Origin: an uncultured Eubacteriales bacterium
GTDB taxonomy: Bacteria; Bacillota; Clostridia; Oscillospirales; Oscillospiraceae
Direction of reading: 5' to 3'
Length of the DNA: 9,183 nucleotides
NCBI GenBank assembly: GCA_900549705.1
Contig: URPI01000088.1
Coordinates: forward strand, 1-9,183
The notes below the pieces were generated by a model that was given only the letters and a program-made list of their open reading frames with translations, made no database searches and was not told the DNA's origin. Made by a program: the position numbers and the translations under genes. Shown here in pieces: positions 1 through 6,537 of the stretch; the stretch's first letter is position 1, and each line of letters begins with the position of its first letter.

Positions 1-1005
1 CCATTGATGAAACTGTATGCCGATGCAGGTGGTAAGGTAATCACCCTGGGTCAGTACAAGGGTCTGGAGGTCGAGAAGGCAGAGGCCACCGTCACCGATG
101 AGCAGGTCGAAGCCGAGCTGAACCGTATGGCCGAGAATGTTGCTTCCACCGAAACCGTTGACGGCCCTGCTCAGATGGGCAACACCGCCAACATCGACTT
201 TGAGGGCTTCGAGGATGGCGTTCCCTTCGAGGGCGGCAAGGGCGAGAACCATGACCTGAAGCTGGGCAGCGGCTCCTTCGTCCCCGGCTTTGAAGAGCAG
301 ATTGTGGGAATGTCCGCCGGTGAGGAGAAGGACATCAACATCACCTTCCCCGAAAACTACCATGCCGACCTGGCTGGCAAGGCTGTTGTGTTCCATGTGA
401 AGGTCAACAAGGTTACCGAGACTGTGGTGCCCGCCATGGATGACGAGTTTGCCAAGGATGTTTCCGAGTTCGATACGCTGGATGCCCTGAAGGCCGACAT
501 TCGTGCCAAGGCCATGGAGCGTGCCCAGAAGAACGTCCAGAACGAGTTTGAGACTGCCTGCATTGCCAAGGCCAGCGAAAACACCACCGTGGAGCTGCCG
601 AATGCGCTGATCGAGCGGGAGCTGGATACCCAGATGGAGCGCTTTGCATACCAGCTTCAGATGGGCGGCTACTCCATGGAGCAGTATGCCAAGATGATGG
701 GCGGCGATGTGAAGACCATGCGCAATGCCTTCCGTCCTGCTGCCGAGAAGGCCGCCAAGGAGTCTGTGACCCTGGAGAAGATTGCCGAGGTAGAGAATAT
801 CGCAGTCACCGATGAGGAGATTGCCGCCGAAATCGAGTCCCTGGCCAAGCAGTATGACCTGACCGTAGAGAAGGTCAAGGAGATGGTTCCCGCCGAAGAG
901 CTGACCGAGAGCCTGAAGACCCGTAAGGCTGTCCAGGTTATTGTTGACAGCGCCGTGGCGGTTGCCCCCAAGGCTGCCGAAGAAGCCGAAAAGAACGAGG
1001 AATAA
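1..1005 (+). CDS. tig: Trigger factor, FKBP-type peptidyl-prolyl isomerase chaperone (5' end outside window)
   Basis: Trigger factor is the ribosome-associated chaperone that meets nascent chains at the exit tunnel and carries an FKBP-type prolyl isomerase domain. The frame is open from base 1 to a TAA at 1003-1005. Counting from the TTG at base 4, the linker motif LGQYKGLEVEK (about residues 15-25) is typical of the junction into the PPIase domain. The PPIase core follows at about 58-137, with the motifs IDFEGF, PFEGGKGE, FVPGFEEQIVGM and FPENYH. The rest, about 140-325, is the helical SurA-like chaperone domain, ending in an Ala/Glu-rich tail. The N-terminal ribosome-binding domain (about 105 residues in E. 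coli TF) is not in the window. Either it lies upstream or the gene starts near bases 4-7 without it; no upstream sequence is available to show a ribosome site. Its position ahead of clpP and clpX matches the usual Firmicute order. The family call is firm; the start is unknown. Confidence 0.93.
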   Translation, partial: PLMKLYADAGGKVITLGQYKGLEVEKAEATVTDEQVEAELNRMAENVASTETVDGPAQMGNTANIDFEGFEDGVPFEGGKGENHDLKLGSGSFVPGFEEQIVGMSAGEEKDINITFPENYHADLAGKAVVFHVKVNKVTETVVPAMDDEFAKDVSEFDTLDALKADIRAKAMERAQKNVQNEFETACIAKASENTTVELPNALIERELDTQMERFAYQLQMGGYSMEQYAKMMGGDVKTMRNAFRPAAEKAAKESVTLEKIAEVENIAVTDEEIAAEIESLAKQYDLTVEKVKEMVPAEELTESLKTRKAVQVIVDSAVAVAPKAAEEAEKNEE

Positions 1006-1074
1006 GCGCCCTCCTTCGTGGTTAGAATGTTTGGGAGGCGGCGTTACCCCTACCCTTTATAACCGTTTTGTCAA

Positions 1075-1125
1075 CCCAGCCGCCGTGCAGTTTCCCCTTC
1101 TTTGGGGCGGCTGCACCCGGCTGGG
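1075..1125 (+). repeat. Long imperfect stem-loop in the tig-clpP gap
   Basis: CCCAGCCG at 1075-1082 pairs with CGGCTGGG at 1118-1125. After a small internal loop, GTGCAG at 1085-1090 pairs with CTGCAC at 1111-1116. An inner CCCC/GGGG stem (1094-1097 with 1104-1107) closes a TTCTTT loop. About 18 pairs form in 51 bases. The 3' side is followed by CTTCCCC rather than a T-run, so it is not a classic terminator. It may be an mRNA processing or stability element, or a degenerate repeat. Confidence 0.6.
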
Positions 1126-1179
1126 CTTCCCCGCAAATAGGCATCATGCGCTTTTTCCTGATGATACCGAACCTGAATT

Positions 1180-1201
1180 AAAATATCCGTAAAGATATTT
1201 T
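1180..1201 (+). repeat. A/T-rich 8-bp perfect hairpin
   Basis: AAAATATC (1180-1187) and GATATTTT (1194-1201) are perfect inverted repeats around a 6-base loop. The right arm ends in four T, but the stem is A/T-rich and would be a weak terminator. The left arm overlaps a CCTGAATTAAAAT sequence that nearly recurs at 1296-1307. Confidence 0.5.
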
Positions 1202-1203
1202 CA

Positions 1204-1218
1204 TTGCCCGTAGGGCAA
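1204..1218 (+). repeat. Small GC hairpin beside the leader-ORF ribosome site
   Basis: TTGCCC (1204-1209) pairs with GGGCAA (1213-1218) over the 3-base loop GTA. Its right arm ends exactly where the AAAGAGGT ribosome site of the putative leader ORF begins (1217-1224), overlapping it by two bases. It could modestly affect access to that site. Confidence 0.4.
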
Positions 1219-1232
1219 AGAGGTTGCATCAG

Positions 1233-1289
1233 ATGTGTTTTGCGATTTCTTTCCTTATGAACCGCAAAACTGGCGGCGCTGCTAAGTGA
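1233..1289 (+). CDS. Possible 18-codon leader peptide upstream of clpP
   Basis: An ATG at 1233-1235 opens a frame encoding MCFAISFLMNRKTGGAAK and ends at TGA 1287-1289. It is preceded by AAAGAGGT at 1217-1224 with an 8-base gap, a good ribosome site in the right place. The stop lies 6 bases before the 12-bp palindrome at 1296-1323, and the clpP ribosome site follows at 1334. This layout (short ORF, hairpin, gene) is what translation-dependent leaders look like, but no codon run for one amino acid is visible that would name an inducer. The peptide has no recognised family. Conservation across relatives is needed to tell a real leader from chance. Confidence 0.35.
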   Translation: MCFAISFLMNRKTGGAAK

Positions 1290-1295
1290 TGCCAT

Positions 1296-1323
1296 CCTGA
1301 TTAAAATCGACATTTTAATCAGG
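1296..1323 (+). promoter_or_regulatory. Perfect 12-bp palindrome just upstream of the clpP ribosome site
   Basis: CCTGATTAAAAT (1296-1307) and ATTTTAATCAGG (1312-1323) are exact inverted repeats separated by CGAC. The element ends 10 bases before the AAAGGAG of clpP. As DNA it could be a dimeric repressor operator; as RNA it is an A/U-rich hairpin next to the start region. It is followed by GAGCAGTATG, not a T-run, so it is not an intrinsic terminator. It does not match CIRCE or CtsR sites. The symmetry is certain; the function is inference. Confidence 0.6.
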
Positions 1324-1349
1324 GAGCAGTATGAAAGGAGATTTTTTCC

Positions 1350-1931
1350 ATGAGTTTGGTTCCCTATGTTGTTGAGCAGACCAGCCGCGGCGAACGCAGC
1401 TACGATATTTTTTCCCGCCTGCTGAACGACCGCATTATCTTTCTGTCCGAGGAAGTGAACGATACCACCGCAAGCCTCATCGTGGCGCAGCTTCTCTACC
1501 TGGAAGCCCAGGATCCCGATAAGGACATCCAGTTCTATATCAACAGCCCCGGCGGCAGCGTCACTGCCGGTATGGCGATTTACGATACCATGCAGTATAT
1601 CAAGTGTGACGTGGCCACCATCTGCGTCGGCCTTGCTGCTTCCATGGGTGCTTTCCTGCTCAGCGCCGGCACCAAGGGCAAGCGGATGGCGCTGCCCAAT
1701 TCTGAAATCATGATTCACCAGCCTTCCGCCGGTACTCAGGGTCAGATTACGGATATGGCCATTCACCTCAAGCGCCTTCAGGTGGTCAAAGACCGGATGA
1801 ACCGCATCCTGTCCGAAAACACCGGCAGAAGCATTGAGGAGGTTACCGCTGCCTGTGAGCGTGACAACTTCATGCAGGCAGAGGAAGCAAAGGCTTTCGG
1901 CCTCATTGACCGGGTGCTGGAGCACCACTAA
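1350..1931 (+). CDS. clpP: ATP-dependent Clp protease proteolytic subunit ClpP
   Basis: ClpP is the serine peptidase that forms a double-heptamer barrel. With ClpX (next gene) or other Clp ATPases it degrades unfolded and tagged cytoplasmic proteins. The 193-residue product has the usual family length. The catalytic triad is visible: Ser98 in GLAASMGA, His123 in MIHQPSAG and Asp172 in ERDNFM, numbering identical to that of well-studied ClpPs. The NSPGGSVTAGMAIYDTM segment (about 65-81) is the family signature near the oxyanion loop. The N-terminal VPYVVEQTSRGERSYDIFSRLL is near the consensus, with little or no propeptide. The ATG is fixed by AAAGGAG at 1334-1340 with a 9-base spacer. The stop is 30 bases before clpX, so the two are almost certainly cotranscribed. 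The upstream leader carries a palindrome and a possible short ORF that may regulate it. Confidence 0.98.
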   Translation: MSLVPYVVEQTSRGERSYDIFSRLLNDRIIFLSEEVNDTTASLIVAQLLYLEAQDPDKDIQFYINSPGGSVTAGMAIYDTMQYIKCDVATICVGLAASMGAFLLSAGTKGKRMALPNSEIMIHQPSAGTQGQITDMAIHLKRLQVVKDRMNRILSENTGRSIEEVTAACERDNFMQAEEAKAFGLIDRVLEHH

Positions 1932-1961
1932 ATTAGGATAAGGAAATGAGGTAACGCCTTC

Positions 1962-3218
1962 ATGGCAAGAAATTCAGAACAGCAGGTGCGGTGCAGCTTC
2001 TGCGGCAAGCGGGAAGGCCAGGCAACCAAGATGATTGCCGGACCCGGCGTGTATATTTGCAGTGACTGCGTCCGTGCGTGCAGTGATCTTCTGCGGGACG
2101 AGATTGATACGGGCAGCGGCACGGCCACCATGGATAAGCTGCCCACGCCCATTGAAATCAAGACCTTTATGGATCGCTATATCATCGGCCAGGACGATGC
2201 CAAGGTTGCCCTGTCCGTGGCGGTCTATAACCACTATAAGCGCATCTTCCTGGGCAGTTCCTCTGATGTGGAGCTGCAAAAGAGCAATATCCTGCTCATT
2301 GGGCCCACCGGTTCCGGCAAAACCCTCTTTGCCCAGACCTTGGCCCGTATCCTTAATGTGCCCTTTGCCATTGCCGATGCCACCACATTGACCGAGGCCG
2401 GTTATGTGGGCGATGATGTGGAAAATATCCTGCTTCGTCTGCTGCAAGCGGCGGATTTTGATGTGGAACGGGCGCAGACCGGCATCATCTATATTGATGA
2501 AATGGATAAGATTGCCCGCAAGAGCGAAAATACATCCATCACCCGGGATGTTTCCGGCGAGGGTGTCCAGCAGGCATTGCTGAAAATCCTGGAGGGCACC
2601 GTTGCCAGCGTTCCGCCCCAGGGTGGACGCAAGCACCCCCAGCAGGAAATGATTCAGGTGGATACCACCAATATTCTGTTCATCTGCGGCGGTGCCTTTG
2701 ACGGTCTGGATAAAATCATCGAGGCCAGAACCGACCGCTCTGCCATCGGCTTCGATTCCCCGGTGGAAAGCCGCAAAAAGCGGGATGTGGGCAAAATTCT
2801 TTCCCAGGTGGAGCCCCATGACCTGCTGAAATTCGGCATTATCCCGGAGCTGGTGGGTCGTATGCCCATTATTACCAACCTGCAAAGCCTGAAAAAAGAG
2901 GATCTGGTGCGCATTCTGGTAGAGCCGAAAAACGCCCTCACCAAGCAGTACCAGGCGCTCCTGGAGATGGATGGCGTGTCCATGGAAATCACCGACGAAG
3001 CCCTGGAGTGTATCGCCCAAAAGGCGCTTGACCGGGAAATCGGTGCCCGCGGACTTCGCGCCATTATGGAGAAAATCATGACGGACATCATGTTCCAGAT
3101 TCCTTCCGACCTCTCCATTCAAAAAGTGGTCATTACCCCGCAGTGCGTGGAGGGTGCCCCGGCAGAAATTATCCGGGATGCCAGCCATCCCCGTGCGAAG
3201 CTGACCGGAAAGCAATAA
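1962..3218 (+). CDS. clpX: ATP-dependent Clp protease ATP-binding subunit ClpX
   Basis: ClpX is the hexameric AAA+ unfoldase that recognises substrates and threads them into ClpP. The 418-residue protein has the full set of domains. The zinc-binding domain has Cys11, Cys14, Cys33 and Cys36. Walker A is GPTGSGKT at 114-121 and the GYVG pore loop is at 147-150. Walker B is IIYIDE at 175-180. An RKH pore loop sits at 223-225. The IGF tripeptide at 262-264 is the ClpP-docking loop. A likely arginine finger is R300 in ELVGRMP, and the sensor-2 arginine is R363 in GARGLR. All catalytic positions are intact. The ATG is preceded by a modest TGAGGT at 1947-1952, 9 bases upstream. The IGF loop and the adjacent clpP argue that the two form ClpXP. 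A strong hairpin follows the stop, before lon. Confidence 0.98.
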   Translation: MARNSEQQVRCSFCGKREGQATKMIAGPGVYICSDCVRACSDLLRDEIDTGSGTATMDKLPTPIEIKTFMDRYIIGQDDAKVALSVAVYNHYKRIFLGSSSDVELQKSNILLIGPTGSGKTLFAQTLARILNVPFAIADATTLTEAGYVGDDVENILLRLLQAADFDVERAQTGIIYIDEMDKIARKSENTSITRDVSGEGVQQALLKILEGTVASVPPQGGRKHPQQEMIQVDTTNILFICGGAFDGLDKIIEARTDRSAIGFDSPVESRKKRDVGKILSQVEPHDLLKFGIIPELVGRMPIITNLQSLKKEDLVRILVEPKNALTKQYQALLEMDGVSMEITDEALECIAQKALDREIGARGLRAIMEKIMTDIMFQIPSDLSIQKVVITPQCVEGAPAEIIRDASHPRAKLTGKQ

Positions 3219-3223
3219 ATCAT

Positions 3224-3256
3224 CGTAGGGGGGTAGAGGCTTTCTATCCCCCTATG
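3224..3256 (+). repeat. Strong hairpin between clpX and lon
   Basis: The core stem pairs TAGGGGGGTAGA (3226-3237) with TCTATCCCCCTA (3243-3254), 12 pairs with one G-U, over a GGCTT loop. C3224-G3256 and a G-U pair extend it. The 3' side continues GCTTATTCCCC without a T-run, so it is not a canonical terminator. It may act as an mRNA stabiliser, processing site or partial attenuator that sets lon levels relative to clpPX. The lon ribosome site starts 14 bases later. Confidence 0.7.
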
Positions 3257-3269
3257 CTTATTCCCCAGT

Positions 3270-3277
3270 AAGGAGGG
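3270..3277 (+). promoter_or_regulatory. Ribosome binding site that sets the TTG start of lon
   Basis: AAGGAGGG at 3270-3277 is close to the ideal anti-SD complement. It lies 8 bases before TTG 3286, which decides that start over the in-frame GTG 3310 and ATG 3313. Confidence 0.85.
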
Positions 3278-3285
3278 ATTGTCCT

Positions 3286-5688
3286 TTGTCTGAAATTACT
3301 TATGCAGGCGTGATGCCTGTGCTGGCGCTGCGCGGACTGGTTGTCTACCCCGAGCAGACCGTTCATTTTGATGTGGGCAGAACCAAGTCTGCCCTGGCTT
3401 TGGAAGCGGCCATGAAAAAAGACCAGATTCTGCTGCTGGTGCCCCAGAAGGACATCCTGGTGGATGAGCCAAAGCTGGCTGACCTCTGCGCTATGGGCAC
3501 GGTGGTCAAGGTCAAGCAGCTGCTCAACGCCCCGGATGAGAATCTGCGGGTGCTGGTTACCGGCATCACCCGTGCCAAAATCACCGAGATGCAGCAGACG
3601 GAGCCCTTCCTCAGCGCGCTGGTGGAGTCCGTTCCCTCTGTGGAGGAGTCGGATTCCCCCAAGGGAAAGGCACTGCGCCGTCAGGCCTGCACCCTTTATA
3701 ATTCCTATTTGGAGCTGACCGACCATCCCGCCCAGATGGTACAGCTGCGGATGATTGCCAGCGAGAAAAACGGCTTCATTGCCGATTCTATCGCTCAGAA
3801 TTCCGGCCTGGACTACAATGAGAAGATGAAGCTTCTGCTCCAGCTCAACGCAACCCGCCGTCTGGAAATGACCGTGGGGTTCCTGACAAAAGAATTGGAA
3901 GTGTTGCAGCTGGAATCTGAAATTCAGAACAAGACCCGTGCTGCCATTGACCAGAATCAGCGGGACTACTACCTCCGGGAGCAAATGCGCACCATCCGGG
4001 AAGAGCTGGGCGAGGGGGATGAGGAAGAGGAGTACGACGAGGATACCGCTCGCATCCGTGCCTTGCCCATCAAGGAAGAGTACCGCAGCAAGCTCCTGAA
4101 AGATGCCGCGAAGCTGAAAAAGCAGCCCTTCGGTTCTGCGGAGGCTTCCGTCCTGCGGAACTATCTGGATACCGTTTTGGAGCTGCCCTGGGGCAAATCA
4201 TCCAAAGAGCGGCTGGATGTTCAGGCGGCCTCCAGGATTTTGGAGCATGACCACTTTGGTCTGGAAAAGGTAAAGCAGCGTATTCTGGAAACCATCGCCG
4301 TACGCCAGATGGCACCCCAGATGCCGCCCCAGATTCTGTGCCTGGTTGGCCCTCCGGGCGTGGGCAAGACATCCATTTCCTATTCCATTGCGCGCAGCCT
4401 GAACCGCAAGATGGTTCGCATTTCCCTGGGCGGTGTTCATGACGAGGCCGACATCCGCGGCCACCGCAAGACCTATGTGGGCGCGATGCCCGGCCGTATC
4501 ATGACCGCCATGACCCAGGCCGGAACCTGCAACCCGGTGCTGCTGCTGGACGAAATTGACAAGATGGGTTCTGACTACCGGGGCGACCCCAGCGCCGCAT
4601 TGCTGGAAGTGCTGGATGCCGAACAGAACAGCACCTACCGCGACCACTACCTGGAAATTCCCTTTGACCTGTCCAATGTCATGTTCATCACCACTGCAAA
4701 CACCCTGGACACCGTGCCCCGACCATTGCTTGACCGCATGGAAGTTATTGAGCTTAGCTCCTACACGGATGAGGAGAAGCTGATGATTGCAAAGAATCAT
4801 CTGGTGCCCAAGCAGATTGCGAAGCATGGCCTGAAAAAGTCCCAGCTGCGCCTGACTGATGATGCCCTGCGGGAAATCATCGAGTGCTACACCCGGGAAT
4901 CCGGCGTGCGGAATTTGGAGCGTGCCATTGGAGATATCTGCCGCAAGACAGATATGCAGCTGCTGGCCAGCCCCGACCTGAAGCGGGTCACCGTCAACGG
5001 CGGAAACGTAGAGGAGTTTCTGGGTGTCCGCAAGTTCCTGCCCGATCGCCTGCCCGGCACCGACCAGGTGGGGCTTGTTACCGGCCTTGCCTGGACAAGC
5101 GTGGGCGGCGAAACGCTGGAAGTGGAAGTCAATGTGATGGACGGTTCCGGCAAGCTGGAGCTCACCGGCAACCTGGGCAACGTGATGAAGGAATCCGTTC
5201 AGGCGGCGCTCAGCTATATCCGCGCCAATTGCACTGCGCTGGGTATTGCCCCGGACTTTTATAAAACCAAGGATATTCACGTCCACTTCCCGGAAGGAGC
5301 CGTGCCCAAGGATGGCCCTTCTGCCGGTGTGACCGTCACCACTGCCATTGTTTCCGCCCTCACCGGCACGACGGTGCGCCGGGATGTGGCCATGACCGGC
5401 GAAGTCACCCTCCGTGGCCGGGTGCTGCGCATCGGCGGCTTGAAGGAGAAAACCATGGCTGCTCTGCGCCACGGTGTCCGCACGGTTATCATTCCGGCGG
5501 AAAACGAACGGGATTTGGAGGAAATTGACCAAACTGTCCGTAAACAGCTCAATTTCATCACCGCCCGCACGGTGGATACCGTTCTGGATGCCGCTTTGAA
5601 CCGGCCGGTGGAAGCGCCCCCCGCTGTCCTTGCAACCCCCATTGCCGAGGATGCCGCCAAGCTGCGCCGTCCGGGCTTACAGCAGTAA
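3286..5688 (+). CDS. lon: ATP-dependent protease La (LonA type)
   Basis: Lon is a self-contained hexameric AAA+ protease that degrades misfolded and short-lived regulatory proteins in the cytoplasm. The 800-residue protein starts at TTG. The substrate-binding N-domain begins with PVLALRGLVVYPE (about 11-23). A helical, coiled-coil-like region at about 200-280 contains an acidic patch (GEGDEEEEYDED, 242-253). Walker A is GPPGVGKT at 355-362 and Walker B is LLLDEID at 419-425. The protease domain (about 590-775) has the catalytic Ser679 in KDGPSAGVT and Lys722 in GGLKEK, the same numbering as the E. coli dyad. The soluble N-domain and absence of membrane segments make it LonA rather than LonB. 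The lonB gene found beside lonA in Bacillus subtilis is absent here. The C-terminal 25 residues are Pro/Ala-rich and probably flexible. The stop codon lies inside the engB ribosome site, suggesting coupled translation. Confidence 0.98.
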   Translation: MSEITYAGVMPVLALRGLVVYPEQTVHFDVGRTKSALALEAAMKKDQILLLVPQKDILVDEPKLADLCAMGTVVKVKQLLNAPDENLRVLVTGITRAKITEMQQTEPFLSALVESVPSVEESDSPKGKALRRQACTLYNSYLELTDHPAQMVQLRMIASEKNGFIADSIAQNSGLDYNEKMKLLLQLNATRRLEMTVGFLTKELEVLQLESEIQNKTRAAIDQNQRDYYLREQMRTIREELGEGDEEEEYDEDTARIRALPIKEEYRSKLLKDAAKLKKQPFGSAEASVLRNYLDTVLELPWGKSSKERLDVQAASRILEHDHFGLEKVKQRILETIAVRQMAPQMPPQILCLVGPPGVGKTSISYSIARSLNRKMVRISLGGVHDEADIRGHRKTYVGAMPGRIMTAMTQAGTCNPVLLLDEIDKMGSDYRGDPSAALLEVLDAEQNSTYRDHYLEIPFDLSNVMFITTANTLDTVPRPLLDRMEVIELSSYTDEEKLMIAKNHLVPKQIAKHGLKKSQLRLTDDALREIIECYTRESGVRNLERAIGDICRKTDMQLLASPDLKRVTVNGGNVEEFLGVRKFLPDRLPGTDQVGLVTGLAWTSVGGETLEVEVNVMDGSGKLELTGNLGNVMKESVQAALSYIRANCTALGIAPDFYKTKDIHVHFPEGAVPKDGPSAGVTVTTAIVSALTGTTVRRDVAMTGEVTLRGRVLRIGGLKEKTMAALRHGVRTVIIPAENERDLEEIDQTVRKQLNFITARTVDTVLDAALNRPVEAPPAVLATPIAEDAAKLRRPGLQQ

Positions 5689-5693
5689 GGAGG
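5687..5693 (+). promoter_or_regulatory. Ribosome binding site of engB overlapping the lon stop
   Basis: AAGGAGG shares two bases with the lon TAA stop. The GTG at 5701 is 7 bases downstream, whereas the in-frame GTG at 5695 is only 1 base away. This selects 5701 as the engB start. Confidence 0.85.
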
Positions 5694-5700
5694 GGTGTGC

Positions 5701-6285
5701 GTGAATTTCCAGAATGTGGAATTTTTAATTTCTGCCGCGTCCCCAAAGGATTTCCCCGCCAACCGTCTGCCGGAGATTGCCTTTGCAGGCAAATCCAATG
5801 TGGGTAAATCCTCGGTCATCAACCGCCTGCTCCAGCGCAAGAATTTTGCAAGAGTAGGGGATAAGCCCGGTAAGACCATTCATGTGAATTACTTCACGTT
5901 GGACAGAAAGTGCTACCTGGTGGATTTGCCCGGCTACGGCTTTGCCAAGGTCTCCCAGAGTGAAAAGGAGCGCTGGGGGAAGCTGATGGGGGATTATTTC
6001 GCTGCCAATCGCATCACGCTTGGTATCCTGATTGTGGATTACCGTCATCCCCCCACGAACAATGACATCACCATGGCGCGTTGGTTTTTGGACAGCGGCT
6101 GCCCCTTTGCGGTGGTTGCCAACAAGATGGACAAGCTGAAAAAAAGCGAATTAGAACCCAACCTGAAGCTCATCCGTCAGGATTTAGAGCTGCCGAACAC
6201 CTGCCCGGTGATTCCTTTCTCCGCCGAAAAGGGCGATGGAAGGGATGCGCTGGTCAAGCTGATTCTCGATACCGTGGAGAACTAA
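5701..6285 (+). CDS. engB: Ribosome biogenesis GTP-binding protein EngB (YsxC/YihA)
   Basis: EngB is a small TRAFAC-class GTPase needed for late 50S subunit assembly. The 194-residue product from GTG 5701 opens with NFQNVEFLISAASPKDFP, a family-typical start. GTPase motifs are in order: G1 GKSNVGKS (30-37), the switch I threonine T59 in KPGKT, G3 DLPGYGFAKV (75-84), G4 NKMD (141-144) and a G5-like SAEKG (174-178). The DLPGYGFA form of G3 is characteristic of EngB. G4 reads NKMD where many homologues have TKxD, which is still compatible with guanine binding. It is packed directly after lon, the same pairing as lonA-ysxC in Bacillus, and is the last gene before a strong terminator. No key residue is missing. 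Confidence 0.97.
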   Translation: MNFQNVEFLISAASPKDFPANRLPEIAFAGKSNVGKSSVINRLLQRKNFARVGDKPGKTIHVNYFTLDRKCYLVDLPGYGFAKVSQSEKERWGKLMGDYFAANRITLGILIVDYRHPPTNNDITMARWFLDSGCPFAVVANKMDKLKKSELEPNLKLIRQDLELPNTCPVIPFSAEKGDGRDALVKLILDTVEN

Positions 6286-6293
6286 AAAATCAA

Positions 6294-6334
6294 CCCTTGC
6301 CGTGTTGCTTTTTACAACGTGGCAAGGGATTTTT
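6294..6334 (+). terminator. Bidirectional intrinsic terminator after engB
   Basis: CCCTTGCCGTGTTG (6294-6307) pairs with CAACGTGGCAAGGG (6315-6328), 14 pairs including two G-U, over a CTTTTTA loop. A T-run (6330-6334) follows on the + strand. On the - strand the stem is followed by TTGA and then six T (complement of 6284-6289). It begins 9 bases after the engB stop and can serve both engB and the convergent acetyltransferase gene. Confidence 0.9.
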
Positions 6335-6422
6335 AGTGCCGCACGGGGGAGATACCAATACGTTGATGCCCTAACCCGTCCGGTTCGTTATTGCTCAGAA
6401 CCCGCTTTTTGCACACACCCCC

Positions 6423-6533
6423 CGGCGAGAAGCGCCCGCGGTGCCCCCTACGGCGGTTGCTTGCTTGCGTAGCGCCTGTGCCCATTCGGACTGCCGGCTC
6501 TCCCATAGGGAGAGTCGAGGGCGCTTCGCGCCG
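6423..6533. repeat. Small element with near-perfect terminal inverted repeats
   Basis: The 15-base left end CGGCGAGAAGCGCCC (6423-6437) matches the inverse of the right end GGGCGCTTCGCGCCG (6519-6533) with a single mismatch. Inside are a 7-bp hairpin CTCTCCC-ATA-GGGAGAG (6498-6514) and a CTACG/CGTAG stem (6448-6452 with 6468-6472). It codes for nothing that I recognise. Size (about 111 bp), ends and internal hairpins fit a MITE- or REP-like repeat. I see no clear target-site duplication. The right end lies 4 bases from the acetyltransferase stop. Confidence 0.6.
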
Positions 6534-6537
6534 TTAG

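Larger units (their letters stand above)
1006..1349 (+). other. Structured intergenic leader between tig and clpP
   Basis: This 344-base gap has no long gene but is rich in stem-loops, each listed separately: 1075-1125, 1180-1201, 1204-1218 and 1296-1323. It also holds a possible 18-codon leader ORF at 1233-1289. A weaker bulged stem (CGCC-TCC with GGAGGCG, about 1007-1042) directly follows the tig stop but has no T-run, so I do not call it an intrinsic terminator. I found no convincing -35/-10 pair and no CtsR-type (GGTCAAA heptad) or CIRCE-type (TTAGCACTC/GAGTGCTAA) operator. clpP could therefore be read through from tig, or use a promoter that I cannot recognise. Confidence 0.6.

Noticed and set aside
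1031..1063. Promoter TTGGGA ... TATAAC in the tig-clpP gap
   Set aside because: The spacer is 21 bases and the -35 is poor.
1006..1349. CtsR or HrcA (CIRCE) operator upstream of clpP
   Set aside because: Only isolated partial words such as GTCAA occur; neither the tandem GGTCAAA heptads nor the TTAGCACTC inverted repeat is present.
1071..1928. Open frame of 285 codons opposite clpP
   Set aside because: It is antisense to clpP with no domain or ribosome site; a codon-bias shadow.
1974..5532. Long open frames on the - strand opposite clpX and lon (over 400 codons each)
   Set aside because: They lie fully antisense to genes with intact catalytic motifs. Their translations are rich in His, Gln and Gly with no recognisable domain, and they have no convincing ribosome sites. 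They follow from the codon bias of the real genes.
6335..6422. tRNA or small RNA gene between the engB terminator and the repeat element
   Set aside because: No cloverleaf, no strong promoter and no terminator; nothing supports an RNA gene.
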